Shown: one piece after another, positions 37,616 through 51,028 of the stretch
Layout: each line of letters starts with the position of its first letter
How positions within the stretch are numbered: the stretch's first letter is position 1
Origin: Microvelia longipes
Lineage: Eukaryota; Arthropoda; Insecta; Hemiptera; Veliidae
Length of the DNA stretch: 64,000 nt
Reading direction: 5' to 3'
NCBI GenBank assembly: GCA_018340805.1
Contig: JACMZG010001914.1
Coordinates: forward strand, 29,234,978 to 29,298,977
Program-made: the position numbers and the translations under genes
The notes under the pieces: generated by a model
Databases searched by the model: none
Seen by the model: the letters and a program-made list of their open reading frames with translations, nothing else
What the model was told of the DNA's origin: nothing

Positions 37616-37656
<41 letters not shown>

Positions 37657-37866
37657 AAATACCCAAACCCAAAAATTGGAAATTATCCTTAACCCAAACA
37701 AACCCCCTCACACCCCAAAAAATAACCAAATTTAATACCAAAATTAATAAATAAAATAAAAATAAAGAGGCAAATCACCCCAAACCAATAAATAAAATAT
37801 GGCTCCGGTTAACACAAAATAAATATTGTATACTTTTGCCAATAAAGAACTTGTTTAAAAAAAAAA
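37339..37866 (+). other. LINE 3' UTR with internal A37 tract
   Basis: C-rich, G-poor 3' UTR. It holds GAGGTTTTCTGTGGTTTCCC (37455 on), a block I recall from 3' ends of related arthropod LINEs. An internal run of 37 A lies at 37617-37653, with further unique sequence, the AATAAAG signal and the terminal A tail after it. The internal run is not the tail of this insertion, because the target duplication lies beyond the second tail. The 78-codon ORF across it is an artefact. Confidence 0.8.
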
Positions 37867-37877
37867 ATAGTTGGTTA

Positions 37878-38110
37878 TGGCATAAAGCAACAGTTAAACG
37901 ACAAAGCAGTGCTTTTTAAACCTTAAAGATACAATTAATTAGTAGTTTATTAATTTTGAGTGTTTAATAATTGTAATTTTTATATAAAGCATCAACTTAA
38001 TCTTATTAACTTAGGTTACTTTTATTTATTTATCTATTTATTTTTATTTTATTGGTTAATATTGTCAGTATATCATTATGAACATGAATTTTTTACGAAC
38101 TCACTTTCAA
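37878..38110. other. No gene seen
   Basis: AT-rich spacer after the LINE. Confidence 0.5.
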
Positions 38111-38125
38111 GTATATTACTAGATT

Positions 38126-38345
38126 TATTCGAGAGTTAACTTTCTGCCGCATCCGGCCATCATCAGTCTATAAAAAGCCAAGAAAATACAAGAAACTTAA
38201 AATAACTAATTTAAAATTATAAAATTAAAATTAATTTAAAATTAACTTAAAATTTATTTATCTATCCTTGGATTACTCCACAGAGCAGTTATTTATATTA
38301 ACTCACTTTCACTTTGATGTCTCTTCATTTCTTGCAATCCAAAAA
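38126..38345 (-). mobile_element. Hammerhead-like element fragment
   Basis: On the minus strand 38139-38166 reads CTGATGATGGCCGGATGCGG then CAGAAAGT: a CTGATGA box, one extra T, a short GC stem, then GAAAG. To its right ATTACTCCACAGAGCAG (about 38272) loosely resembles the tail of the 175-bp units at 57160 (AGCACTCCACAGCTCAA). No ORF. Confidence 0.4.
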
Positions 38346-41294
38346 TTAAATATGCATGTTTGTATGTGTGGATGGACGTTACTAAACTAAGTTATATGTA
38401 ATTATATTTATAGGAAGCATGCTAATTATTGTATTATACTTATAAGTAAGTTATCCACCAGTGATATTTATTATTTTATTTATAATTGTTAAATTATTTA
38501 CTAAGTCGCGAATTTGTTAATACGTGTTAAAAATTACTTTTTTGTCCCACATGCTGCATGGCTTACTTCATATATTTTTATTGTATGTTTTTTGCATGTT
38601 AAATATAAAAAACATTGTTATTTTAATTTAAGTATATTAATACATTGTTAGCTTGTAGTTATGTACTTTTTCTGTGAAGATGTAAGATTTATATGTTAAG
38701 TGTTTAATTGTTCCTTTGTTATATTAGTTTTTTTATATCTTTTAACAATGTAGTCTGACAACTACCCTCCAACTCACGGCTGAAAAGCCAATGTTGAAAT
38801 AATGCATGTTAACTTTTTATGTAAACAAATGCTATATTTTATGTACTGTACACGCATTCTTAAATAAATAATTTTGAGTGCAGTATCGCAAAAATGATTG
38901 CCCAGTGGCTTAATTATTATAAATAATCTATTGACTGGAAAATATAAAAATACACGTATTAAATATGTGTATTTTCTTCACCAAGATAGTTATGACAATG
39001 TTTTACTATGTCAATTAATATATCTTTGTTTCGAAGTTAATAATTATGTATAACGTTGGTAATATACGTAAGTGTTTCAATTCTATATTAGCACTGAATA
39101 TTAATTATGACTAAAGCATACACAACTGGGTTTTTGAGCCCGCATATATTTATGTGAAGTGATTACTTAAAATCTATCTCATAAAAGGTATTTAAAACAG
39201 CCCCATTATTAGTATGCCTATTGTGTCCTATAGTAAAAATACTTCCTTTTGTTATATTTATTAATTGAATTATATTTTCTATAATTACATATAGAAGACT
39301 GACGTTTTAAGAGTATTATGTTAATATATGCAATAGAGGAAATTGGTATGATTCTAAAATATGTTATTTAAATTTTCATGTGTATAATAATAGAATGTAA
39401 TCTATATTTTACAAACATGTATAATTTGTAATTACATTAATGTATTTATTGTAATATTAATATTAGTTTCCAATTTTAATTTTGATTCTGAAATTGACTG
39501 TAATGATTGACATATAGAGTTTAAAATATTATTTGAAATTAAAGGTATAGTTAATAGGGTATTGATTGTGTTCCACAAGGGGTAAAACTAGCTAACATAC
39601 AGTTTGTCCCATATGTAAGCCATCTGCAGTATTAATTTAAAGTCTTGTTGAAATTGTATGCATTTTTACTAATTCCAAGTATCGATGTATACTTTCATTT
39701 CTATGTTCTTTAACAAAAGTCTTATGTGTCGAAATCTGTCAAGATGTGTAGAGGTTTGAGCCGTCGAATGCCCGAAGTTGAAAAAAGGACGATTTCATCT
39801 GCCATGACTCAATAAAAACTTTCTGAATACCAAAATTCAACATCCCTAATCAGTAAACATCCTAATCTATATTCAAAAAGAGAAAATTTAAAAAATATAA
39901 AATCGCAGCAAAATATGTCTAATCAATGAAGAAGTATGCGAACTAACCAAAATAAATTTACTTAAAGCCATGTTGTAAATATTTATTTTGGCAATTTAAT
40001 TTTTTTCTTCTTTTTTACTTGCGAATTTAGATTCAACATCCACATTGTGGTTGTGGAAAAAAGAGAGGGAAGCTAAGAGCTAGATGGTAAGAAGATAACA
40101 AGAATGACCAAAGGAGTATAGGCATTTGCTCGTGGGGGGACGAATGAGTAGTGAAATGAGTCGAATGGGACTGGTATGGCAGACAGGGATCTTCAAGGAT
40201 TGAAGCGCCAATGACCAAGTAAATTAATGTACTTATTTTATCTGACAGTTTGATGAGCAATTTTAATCAAGAGGAAAATGAAATGTACAATGCATCATTG
40301 CATATTTTACTCTTTCAAAGATGATCCTAGCTTAGCATTTTAAAACAAAATCTTTTAATGCTACAAAATCAGGATATTTTGTCATTTATTACATTTAACA
40401 GTTAACAGATTGTATAAGGATTAAAAATTGTAATCACAGTGAACTAAAATCTTTTTGGAAAGATAAATAAAAGCGATAAAAATATTGATAGAAAATGCAA
40501 ATATTTAAGTTGTGCTTAGTCGATAGATTTATGATAAAGTTTATTCTTTGAAGTGTTGCATATTTTTAAATATTTAAACTTTGACATATAAAATCCAAAA
40601 CCAATAGTATATTTAGTTCGTGTATTTAAACCGTATAATGCATATAATACATTTGATGCTTTGTCTATCGTTGCATTAAGTCGGATTAAATACAGAAACG
40701 TTTTTATCTGATGATTGCAAGTGAAGCCTGTTAAAAGAGTGCAACATCACCCCCCTTATCTCTGCAAAGTAGGGATAAAAAATTACCAACCCAGTGGGAA
40801 AACAGCGTCAAAGCGCATCTGCTAATAAGCAAATAAAGAACTGATAGAAAGCTTTTCTGATTTGAAAAACCACAGTTAGATAACATTTTTTAGAATTCTA
40901 ATGACGTGAGATTAAGGTGAGTGCTAACATTCTAAATACTTTTAAAACCAAAACGATTCATCTAAACTATGACCCTTGAGCTGTTTAATCCAAGTTAGGC
41001 AGATTAGACTGAAAGATATTAGGTTGCATTCAAGAATATTAGATTGCCATAGATTCGTTTGTTGAGGGAGAGGAAACCACTTGTTATAACCTGATAAATA
41101 GTCCATTGTTCGTATCCACCTTAATCCCATTTTAGTTTTAGAACATTGCAAAATTGCACTATAAACCAACAAAGTAATTGAAGCATATACTGTCTCAGAA
41201 TTGAACTGAACTCTGTCCAGCATAGATTGCTCCTAAGATAATAAGGCTAAATAAAAACTGTCGTCCATTTATTTTAAAATAAGATTCTGCTGAA
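38346..41294. other. No gene seen
   Basis: AT-rich. The 75-codon and 93-codon minus ORFs (40033-40260 and 40942-41223) have no recognisable motif. TCTCTGCAAAGTAGGGATAA at about 40760 resembles TCTCTGCAAAGTATGGATAA at about 34131, so an old repeat may be present. Confidence 0.45.
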
Positions 41295-41324
41295 GTTTGC
41301 TGAGAGAAGCTCAGTATCATCAGG
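41295..41324 (-). other. Hammerhead-like motif
   Basis: Minus strand: CCTGATGATACTGAGC, TTCTC, TCAGCAAAC. A CTGATGA box is followed by a perfect CTGAG/CTCAG stem and GCAAAC where GAAAC is expected. Confidence 0.4.
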
Positions 41325-43900
41325 TAAAATAAAATGCATCAAACACTACAGTAAAATTAAAATTAAAAACATTAACTTACCAAAGGTAATAACTATGAAA
41401 CACGGAATATAATTTAAAATGATCGACTTTTAACAGAAACCTTTCACTCGACAATAACTAAGAGTATCTTATTTTAATTATTAGTCGAAAATAATACGCT
41501 TTTATTCATAGATTTCTCTTGTTAAGATAAGAGGATATAAACTGAAACCTCTCAAACTGCTCAGCAAGTCAAGAAAATGATTAAGGTTTTGTGACATTGT
41601 ACAGATTTTTGACTTATAAGAAAGAAACTTCTTTCAGAACTGATCACGATCACATCTTAAATGATATTATTAAACATACCAAACTATTTAATATGATGGA
41701 ATGTTTAAGAATAGCATTCTATTACAATACTTATTAGTTATAAATGGTAAAAAATTTAGATGTTAACTCACGCCATATAATCTATGGGCTGCAGATTTTA
41801 TACCTGTGCCACATTACATTTAAAACCTAACGTTTATTTTGATCAATATAAACAGAAGATGCGTTTACATATTCACATAATGCATTGAGTACGATCCGCT
41901 AGTATAATATCCATAACGTAATGCAGCAAATACTGTGGCAGTGTATATACAATCAACTTTTAATCGTGATAGTGATTTATCTTTAGATTCTAAAAATAAT
42001 TTAGATTCTCGCGGATAAATGATCTCTTAGATTATCCGTGTGACTAATCGACTGTTTACTTCTTAAAATAGCTTTTTATTTTACAAACTTGATTTTAAAA
42101 ATTGTATACAACCCTTAAACTTGTAAGCATAGTTATTTTCTTTATTGGACTTATAACAACAGGAAAAACAAGCGAACACTGCAGATATTGTTTTAAACAA
42201 AGATATATATAAACTTCATGATTTATTTCCCATTCCAAGTCATTCTTAATAAAAAAGGAAAGACAATCTGGTAGACTAGAGTTGTTTAACAAAAGGAAAT
42301 ACTTAAACGTATCATAAGAAGAGACGTTGGAATTAGGGGCTTCTGCCGCATTTTATATATTTCTTTCTCTTTGGCTATGTGCCCAAAACTTAAGACTACC
42401 GCGATAGAAGAATTTCGAGAAAACCTCTTTATCTTTATACTTCTCGAAAAAAAATATTTCTTTGCTATAGCAGAGGGGTAGAAAGTTGGATACTTCAACC
42501 GCATTGTCCGAAGTCCTGTCTTCTTTTCCAAGATCTTTTTTTACCACTACGACTTTTTTCGTGAAGCACTTGAAATCTTCTAGATTTCTTTTTTTCTGTT
42601 TCCGGTAAGACCAACAAAAGTTTCTTTTTTGGATCTTTGAAATGGGTCGTATAAAAGTTTGAAGGCGTCCTTTAACCGGGCGTAGGACTTCCCGAGAAAA
42701 ATTCATAAAGAAACTACTACCTTTTTTATTCTCGTAGTATATAAAAGGAAAAATATGAAATTTAATACTCATACTTTTTACTGGACATTTTACTGCTTAG
42801 GGCTAAAAAAACATGAAATAAACATGCTTGGACTTTCCTCGGACTCTACCAGTGCTTTTTTCGCTTCCCTTACCCAAAAACAAGGGATGTTTTCTTAGTT
42901 TTATGTTCGGTTTCTGTTTCATTGATTCCACTTTTGTACATAAATGAAAAAACTATGTTTGTTTCGAAAAACTTTTGTTTCGATATAACTCTCATAGTAC
43001 TTTCTAACTTCTTTATCTTCAGTATAAACTTTGTTCATTTATATCTTTTATTATTTTAATAAAAAAATACAATCTTGCATAAACCATAAAATTGTAGTCA
43101 ATGCAAACTATAAAATAGTCTTTAAGGTCAAAATGTTAGTTCAAGAAAAGTGACAATTTTTATAGTGGTTTTATTCATTTTACAAAGCAGAAGAAAAGTA
43201 AGGAAATTTCAATCTTTTTTCCAATAAAACTTGCTATTTTTAAAAAGAAAGAGACAACTTGATACCGTTTTATGGCATTTGTAGTAAAATGTTAAAGAAA
43301 TGCACTTGTTCTTTATTCTTTAAAAAAAAACGAACTCAGTCAGTTAGTATGCATGAAATTCTGCATGATAGTGGTGCAGTTTCTTTATATTCTTGGCTGG
43401 GTTATAAGAATACGCGTGTTTCAATTCTTATTTTATGTATTGTTTATATTCTTTAAGCAATCTGAATATATATGGATTAGTTTTTCTACACCAGGGTTTT
43501 TGCTATTAAATTAAACACAGACAACGCTTTCTAAAATAAACTGCTGGGAACATAGATTTAAGTCGGAAATTCTTACTCGAACATCCGCAAAACGAGCAAA
43601 TACTTCACCCACAGGATATTTATTGGATTTTTTTATCATTTTTTTATATAAATTATATTCGTATTCTTTTAATTCTTCTTTTCAATTTTTTAACCTATTA
43701 CCATTTGTAATAGTTTGAGTAAGGCCTTGTGAAATGCCGTTTTTGGTATAAATAAATAATATTGTGATATTTTGTATTATGTACTTTAATAGTATTTTAA
43801 AAACATACTTTAGAGCTTTTGGACTGTTATAAATTGTAATATCAATTAAATTAATAAAGACTTCGGTCCTTTTTTAAAATTTATTGACAATAAATTGACA
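41325..43900. other. No supported gene
   Basis: AT-rich. The longest non-repeat ORF is on the minus strand at 42353-42772 (139 codons, Lys/Phe-rich). It is overlapped by another frame and has no known domain. No promoter, splice context or homology can be argued from sequence alone. Confidence 0.45.
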
Positions 43901-43975
43901 AAGAGCTTTCGCCCAGGGATCCTGGAGAGCTTCTTCAGTTCTTAAAAATGACAAAAATGAAGAAGTTTGAAAATT
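43901..43975 (+). repeat. Half copy of the 45-162 fold-back element
   Basis: AGAGCTTTCGCCCAGGGATC, then CTG and CTTAAAAATG, repeat the left arm and inner loop edge of the element at 45-162. There is a short insertion (GAGA) and no right arm. The sequence then becomes AT-rich. Confidence 0.75.
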
Positions 43976-45394
43976 AATAAAATTTTGACTGTTTTTTTTT
44001 ATGTTACGTGTCTAACTAAGTAAATAAATCTAAAATGAAATTTCAAAAAAGAGAGGGTTAAGGAAATATTAAGATTTTAAGATAATATTATAATAAATAC
44101 TGCTAAGATTGTTAATGTCTTGTTTTTTGTTCATACTCTCTTTTTCAGCTTTTATATAGAGCATTTATAAAAATTTACTTTTGTCTGTCGTATGAAGTAT
44201 ACGACAGACACGACAGTTTTCTTTGTCGGGTCAGTGGTCAAGTCATGTCATATGTTCTGAAAAGGCCATAAGGTTATGCTTACTTATTTAACCAATATTT
44301 ATTTAAAAAATCTTATCTACGTATTTAGATGGTAGTTTTGACTTTTACCTTATGCGCCCAGATCCATATCCATAGGTAAACATAAAAAAAGTATCTATTT
44401 ACTATAATTGATGTTAGTTAGTAAATAGCAACTCTAGTTTATAAGTTAATATAAATAAATATGATCACATACAGTAAACAACCATAGAGATATAAATTTA
44501 TTTTGGTGTCTTATATGAAGTCAAAAAGTATAGCCTATTTAATACTATTAGTTAGGTTGAAGTATTTCCGAGACGACTGAAAGGACTATTTGTAACCTCT
44601 AAGATACCTGAATGTTCATCCTCAAGCAGAGCATACAACACGCGTCACCACAACGCTAGAAGTTGAGTGGTGCCAACTTAGTAAGCAGCAAATGCCTTGT
44701 TCTTCGTTTAAGTTTATACCATTGTCCTTATTTCCCTAAAAGGTTTTGTTTTATGTGTTCACGTTTTGTTTTTCCGTCATTTGCTTATTACTTTTACACA
44801 TTTATACCGTAGGTAAAGGGACTCCAGCTTCAGCTATTTGTTTGTTCGGCATCAGCCCCGTTCTCTCAAGGAGAAAATAGTAAGCTTGTGGGTTATAATC
44901 GGCAAGATAAGAGTAATTCCGGGATTACAGGAATTATTGAGTACACAATTGTTATTTGATTGTTAGACATTTGTTATGACAATTTTTTTTAACTTTGTTA
45001 ATACGTTTGATTTCCTTTTGATAATTTCTACATGCTTTTATTATTTGTGTTATATAAATTCATACATTATATTTTTAAATAAAGCTGATCGTCGAGTTTC
45101 TTAACTCTGTAGAGTACCATTTGACTTTGACATTTTTTTATTAATGGAAAATAAAACAGAAAATATGGTACTTAGTGTCGTTTTGGGATGTCCCAATACA
45201 ACTCAAAAAGCTACAATATGCTAGATTCCAAAATCAAGTAAATATTTGTAAAAAGGAGGAAGAGAGTCACTAGTGCTTCCATTTTTCACCGCTATTTAGG
45301 GGAACAGCGCTAGTAAAGTGTGTAAGATGGAAGAAGAGGGAAGTCGACAATCTTGCTTTACAGGGTTATGTTATGTATGGTAGGAAATATAAGA
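43976..45394. other. No gene seen; perfect 12-bp hairpin
   Basis: TGTCTGTCGTAT (44182-44193) and its exact reverse complement (44199-44210) flank a five-base loop. ATTTATACCGTAGGTAAAGG at about 44802 is a fragment of the family A end. No coding signal. Confidence 0.5.
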
Positions 45395-45960
45395 AGAACG
45401 TGTTTTCACTTAAAACCCTAACCGGGATTTCAAGTGAATTTATTCGTTTCAGGTGTTTTGAATTTTTTTTGAGTAATATTTTCCAAGGTGTCTATCAGTA
45501 TGGGTGTGTAAGTGTTTGTGTGTGTGTTATCATCGTAGCTCCTTTCATTGTGTTATTATATGTAGAGAGATGAATCTTGGTGCAAAATAAATCTTTGGGT
45601 AACGCTGTGATATTCGGGAAATAATTTTTATGATGTCATAAACAAGCATTAATGACTCAGAAAGCATTAAAAAATTTAAAACAATATATTATATTGATAT
45701 GAATTTCAGTACGCATGTAGCCATATATAAGAGCAAGAAATATGCCGAGTTTCACTTCATTATCAGCATTAGTTCAATTTTAAAAATCATTTATAGATTT
45801 TTTGTCTGATTGAGTTGAGATTTGGTACAAATCTATCACTATATTAAATTAATATACTAACTTTTATTTTAATTGAATAACTAAATTAATTTACAGGAGC
45901 GAGGTTAGTGTCTGGATGAGTTTCTACTAGTTATAAAACGGAATTTTTTACTACCTCAGA
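45395..45960 (+). repeat. Family A copy
   Basis: Shows AACCGGGATTTCAAGTGAAT, TATTCGTTTCAGGTGTTTTG, a GT-rich run, TATCATCGTAGCTCC and GAGAGATGAATCTTGGTGC. A second weaker GTTGAGATTTGGTACAAATC block follows at about 45812. Confidence 0.65.
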
Positions 45961-48700
45961 CCGAGCGAAGCTTTTCTGAAGAAGTTTGGATGGGAATATG
46001 TAGCAAATCCGATATGAAGGGGAAAAGTTCAGTGGTACCCCATACCTAGATGATGAAAACTCCCATCACCCAGTCGATGTTCCACCGAACCACTTTCAGG
46101 CTAAGATCATTGCCCGTTAAAGATATTCTATTTATGGGCTCAAACGTTGGTTTGATTTTATTAAGTTAAGCATAACTTCGCTTTTTTTAATGGTCGATAG
46201 AAAAATCTAATGATGTGTGACAATGCATAGACTGGCATGGTTGTAAAAATTCATCTAAAAAAATACTTTTCTGTTTTTGGGATAGTTACTGGAATGGAAG
46301 GCATAAAGAGTGTGAAGATCGAAGGGTGTTCAGTCACGTGACGTTCCCTCCCTTTTATTGGACCTTAAAACAGAAATTATTTATGAAAGGGAAAGAAAAG
46401 GTTGGGGAAGGGGAAATTTTATCAAACCCCGATAACAAGAGTTGAAGGGCAGATACTGTTAGACTGACCCATTATGTCCGGACCACGAGATATTAACGTA
46501 AGTTTATTATCCAAAGTTTTTGGTAAGGGTCAGATAGGCTTTTTGGTGAAAGGATTATGCACTATGAGCCCCTAAGGGATTTGGCTGCAGACCCCAATTC
46601 CTGGGTCAAGCTAACCCAACTTGAGATTATAACTCCTTAACATTTAGTGTTAGGTTTTAGTATCTTTTATGTATTTTACTAACCGTTGCTTTAATAACTT
46701 ACAACTCGTATTTCAAGTCTTACCCGGCTTAATACTATAATTTGTATGTTTAGCTTAATATCTTTACTTTACACATTATTTAAGTATTGAACTGAATTCA
46801 AATTTATAACTTCAATGCAAATAATTTAGTTAAAGTCACAAATAATCATTATTTTACAAATATAGGGGCACAGGTCCTTTACAATATTATATAAATACAC
46901 AATATGGTAACATAAGCAGTATAAAAAAACTTTAAAAAAGGAATAAAAGAAGAGAGAGAAAAAAAGGAAATAATACAATAATTACTTTAGTAAAATATGA
47001 TGATAGAATAGAGTAAGTAATAATATAAAAATCCTATTTTTTTTGTTTTTTATTGTTTTGTATTGTAATTATTCAAGGCAGAACAATTGTAATACTATGG
47101 TTTTGCCTACTTGGACTATTTGTAATGTGAAATTAGTTTGGACAACAAGTGAACTGTTTTGATGCCAAGAGAACAGTTGTTTAACCTACGTTGAACAGGT
47201 CAGACCATTATTATTTTTATCAGGAGACTGATTCTGGAATTCAGACCTCGCAAATTATTGAAGCTGAGTCAGGTTACGTGTTTACTTGGATTTCGGTATA
47301 TTTAAACGTCAATCGCGAGTTACACGTTCGTCACTAAAAATTTGGATGTTAGGTTATCTTGCACCAAGAGCCTTCCCAGAGAAAAACGTTTGTTCTCACC
47401 TTCGTCATTTGAATGGGATGCAGAATAGAGCGCTTCTTCTTTAGCAGTTAAGAAAGTGTCTGTTAAGTTTTGAATTATTTGTTGTTTGGTTTAGACAGAC
47501 TCACCGTTTCTCTAAAGGGCTCTTGAAGCTTTATTTTAGCTTACATTTTAAAAAAATGTATCCAACTTTTTTTTGTTTATTTTGAAACTATTATATATTT
47601 TGTAAATAAATAATAGAAAAAGTCAACATTGTATGCTAAATATTAAAAACATGAGACAGCAAGAAATTAGATTGACATGTTGACACGTTACACATTGATT
47701 TTCGGATTAATCTCCTATCTTTTTTTCCTTCGATCAAAAGTTTTACTGAAAAAAGGGTCTTTTTTCTTATTCAGGATGTGTCAATATTGGAAAAACTAAA
47801 AACCGAATGTCACTTTCCCGTAACTTTCTGAAAACAGAAAACTTTCTAACAGTGAAAACAGACGTATTTCTGACGTAAATAGATAACTTTAAAACGTATA
47901 AAATGATTTCTACGCAGTGAATTTTAAAACATTGAGTAATAATTTATATTAGGATAGGCAGGTTGGAAAGGCACACTGAATGTAAGCATGGGAAATTTCC
48001 TAGAGTGTTTAGGAAAGTCACAGTGTTTTGGGGAAATTCAGTTCCACTATGGTTTGGGTCTTGACATTCACACAATAAGTGACATAGGCCTAACTATTTG
48101 ACAGATTTTACAAAACGCAATAAATACACAAACGTGGGGTAATGGGCACCTCGTAACTTTTTCTCTTTTTAAAAAACTCGCTCATTCTCACACCTTCGAA
48201 TACGCTGTGCTTGTCTTTTAACTGTAAAAAGCATATTTCTTCATTTTTTGCTTTAAACGAAACTGTATATTTGTTTATTGTTTATAATAGAAAAAAAATG
48301 TACCACGTTATTTAAATGATTTTCTTATTATAAATAAATCATTAGATTTCATTTGATTAAAATTGATGTAATGCATGTGATGAAATTAAACTTAGCACGT
48401 TTGTTGATCTTTTATAACACTACATACGTTTATTATTATTATTACGTTTATTTTCCACGCTCACTGATTTTTTTGATTTTTCATGAGTCGTTAATGTTAG
48501 TTAATTAATTAACGTCATATTAATTACAAACTTATGTTTAAAAGTAATAATAATTCAAAAAATATAAAGAATAAAAATTAAGAATAATCAATATATATTT
48601 AAGTATTGGCACTTCTTCATTTTAGGTGGCCTCTTAGTCACGTATGTTTATTTACCTGGGTCTTCTATTAATTTTGACCCATTATATTATTGACACAATG
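45961..48700. other. No gene seen; unassigned less AT-rich patch
   Basis: The patch at about 45950-46630 is less AT-rich than its surroundings and may be an old transposon; no ORF, inverted ends or tRNA-like head found. The rest is AT-rich. Confidence 0.4.
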
Positions 48701-48702
48701 TA

Positions 48703-48888
48703 ATTGTGCGAGAGACACCTATACGTCTAACTCATCAGAGTGCACTGGTCAGAAAGAGCCTCAACTCACTTTGACCTTCGATTTAAATTCCTAAAAATAT
48801 TAAAATTGTGCTCTCTTACCGGGATCATTCTTGGCAAGCTATGATGCAATGATTGCTTGTTACAATTTCTAGGTGTCTCACGCACAAT
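48703..48888. mobile_element. MITE-like element, about 185 bp
   Basis: ATTGTGCGAGAGACACCTA at the left and TAGGTGTCTCACGCACAAT at the right are mirror images with one mismatch. The interior is non-coding. TA lies next to both ends. A lone right end occurs at 53229-53247. Confidence 0.7.
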
Positions 48889-49985
48889 TTATAGTGTGCT
48901 ACTTGTGTAGCAATATATAAGTAATATATAGTATAACTAATAAGTAAGTACGTAAGTATAAGTATAATATAATGATTATATATAACTAATTTATATTTTG
49001 CAAAACTCGATAGTATCCCTCAATATAATATAGTATATCATCACTATATTATATTGTGGATTGAATGGAAAATTTAAGCTAAATAAGTACCTAATTATTT
49101 TGTGTAGAACCGAAGATTTTTCCCTTTTATCAAATTCACTCTTTTTTTGTAAAAGGCAATAAGTAATTTAATGATGCATGAAATATATTTTTAAAATTTC
49201 TGCCAATTAACGTCCACTTTAAACTCTTAATTGAATATCTAATAAGAGCAATCCCTTTATGAAGACATAAAAGAAAATGTTCTAAAGGGTTGAGCAAAAG
49301 CCTGAGGTGTAGAGCCTTAGTTAGGACATAACCGTTGAATTAATCGGAATATTTTATATTGATGAAGAAAAGGGTATCGAGGAAGAAAGGGTGTATTGGG
49401 ATAGATAGGGTGAGCCTAGATTTTAAGATATTCTAGATCGATGCTACATGTTTTCACTGGAGTATTAACAATGTTATCGGGTTATGTTTAATTTACCTGG
49501 TAAACTAAAGGGGGTAGCCTTGTGTTTATTCATAGGCTATAGAAAGGGACCCTTAATGAAATTACAAATTTTGTAATTTTTGATTGCGTCAGGTATGGGC
49601 TATCAAGATTATAATAACACTCTTTGTTTTCTCAATGTTGTTTTTGATAACGAAGGATAAACAAGGAAGTTCAACACTCAGGTTACGATGAATCAGACAA
49701 ACATAAACATTGGATAGAAATTTATGATATACTGTAAAAGAGGAAATGATAACAATTAAAACTAACGAAAACCAAACGCTGTGATAATGTTAAAAATATA
49801 AAGCAATGCTCAACTTTAATCAAGAAAAACGAAGAGGTACAATTTTTATTGTATATTTAGAATTCATATCGCATTTACAGAATTAAATTAATAATTTTAA
49901 ACAAACATACTTTGCGTTTATAGAATTATAATTAGTAATTAATGTAAATGTATTAATGTATATTAATTAAAAGTTTATTATTTTT
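48889..49985. other. No gene seen; AT-rich palindrome
   Basis: CAATATAATATAGT / ACTATATTATATTG forms a hairpin at about 49021-49057. No gene. Confidence 0.5.
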
Positions 49986-49987
49986 AT

Positions 49988-50520
49988 TTTTCCTTATTTA
50001 TACCGTAGGTATTTAGGAAAAGTAATGTGTTTGGAACAAAATCCGAAACCGTAATTTTGCCTGAAGTATACGTCTCATGTGATTTGAAATTTTCTAGAGA
50101 AGTTTTCATGAAGTGCAATGTTTGTTTGTGTCTGTCATTTATCATCATAGCTCAATAGTTTATTTACGTTAAACAATTAACACTTGGTACGAAAATCAAT
50201 ATCGTGTTTTCCGGCATTAATGAATTCGCAAAACTAGATAAAATCCAAGAAAATGTATGGAAGAAAAGTTATATAAAAATTAAAAATGTGCCTTCATATA
50301 ACTATCAGCACAATTAAATTTTTATCAAAAGACATGTATATGTTATCATATGTATACTATTCGAGTTACAATTTGGCACAAGTATATTCCTTTATATAAT
50401 AAACTAGCTTACTAAGTTCCATCTTAATACGGCTAAAATCTCAACAATTTTTGTCAGCAATAACCACCTATCACCATTTTAGGACGAGCGAAGCTAGCCC
50501 TAATATGGTGACGAAAGTGC
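49988..50520 (+). repeat. Family A copy
   Basis: Starts with TTCCTTATTTATACCGTAGG and TATTTAGGAAAAGTAA, the best-kept form of the terminal hairpin. It continues with ATCCGAAACCG, a GT-rich run, ATCATCATAGCTC and the distal GACGAGCGAAGC block at about 50483. Confidence 0.75.
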
Positions 50521-50599
50521 ATTAGAATAACTTTTCAACTAAATTGGTTACTTTTTTAATTTATTTATTTTTATTATGGTTCAGCATAATGGATCAACA

Positions 50600-50840
50600 A
50601 AATTGAACATTTTTATATTCCGGGATGCTTAACACTTAAATTTGTGTTTTGAGCAAAGTATCAAGCCTCTAGAACACAGTAGAGAGATAAAGACCCACAT
50701 GTATAACACAGAGTGACACATCTAGAAACGAACACTCCAAGAGCCTAAAACGGATAATTTCACTGAAATGTAGATTTCGGATATTTTAGGCTGAACAATA
50801 ATTTTCCAATGTACTTAATGTAGTATCTGAGGAAAACTAT
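50600..50840 (-). repeat. Family A copy, inverted relative to its neighbour
   Basis: CAGTAGAGAGATAAAGAC, GAGCCTAAAACGGATAATTT and TGTAGATTTCGGATATTTTA are the reversed middle and proximal blocks. The pair with 49988-50520 is arranged with distal ends facing each other. Confidence 0.55.
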
Positions 50841-51028
50841 AAGAGCCTTTCGATAGGCTTAAAATATGCTTAACAAACTTAATAGAGAGTCTCTTTTTTT
50901 AACTCAATAACAACGAATAGGGCATATATTTTTTTAACCCCTATGTTTACCCCCCCCCCCTAAACGTTTGCGTGGCAAAGACACACGAACAATCAGACAA
51001 CATGATGAAAACCAGTCAGCAATATATA

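Larger units (their letters stand above)
35083..37877 (+). mobile_element. 5'-truncated I/R1/LOA-type LINE with target-site duplication
   Basis: ATAGTTGGTTA at 35083-35093 and again at 37867-37877 flanks the insertion exactly. Between them lie an open frame starting inside the reverse transcriptase (35095 on), a 3' UTR, an AATAAAG polyadenylation-like signal at about 37841 and a short A tail. This is the classic product of target-primed reverse transcription that stopped early: the 5' UTR, any first ORF, the apurinic-type endonuclease and the first reverse transcriptase residues are missing. The exact duplication and uninterrupted frame indicate a young insertion. Confidence 0.93.

Noticed and set aside
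37499..37735. 78-codon ORF with a poly-Lys run
   Set aside because: Caused by the A37 run in the LINE 3' UTR.
42353..42772. 139-codon minus-strand ORF (with an overlapping 81-codon ORF)
   Set aside because: Lys/Phe-rich with no recognisable domain, signal or neighbour support. An overlapping frame is also open, so it is likely chance or transposon debris.
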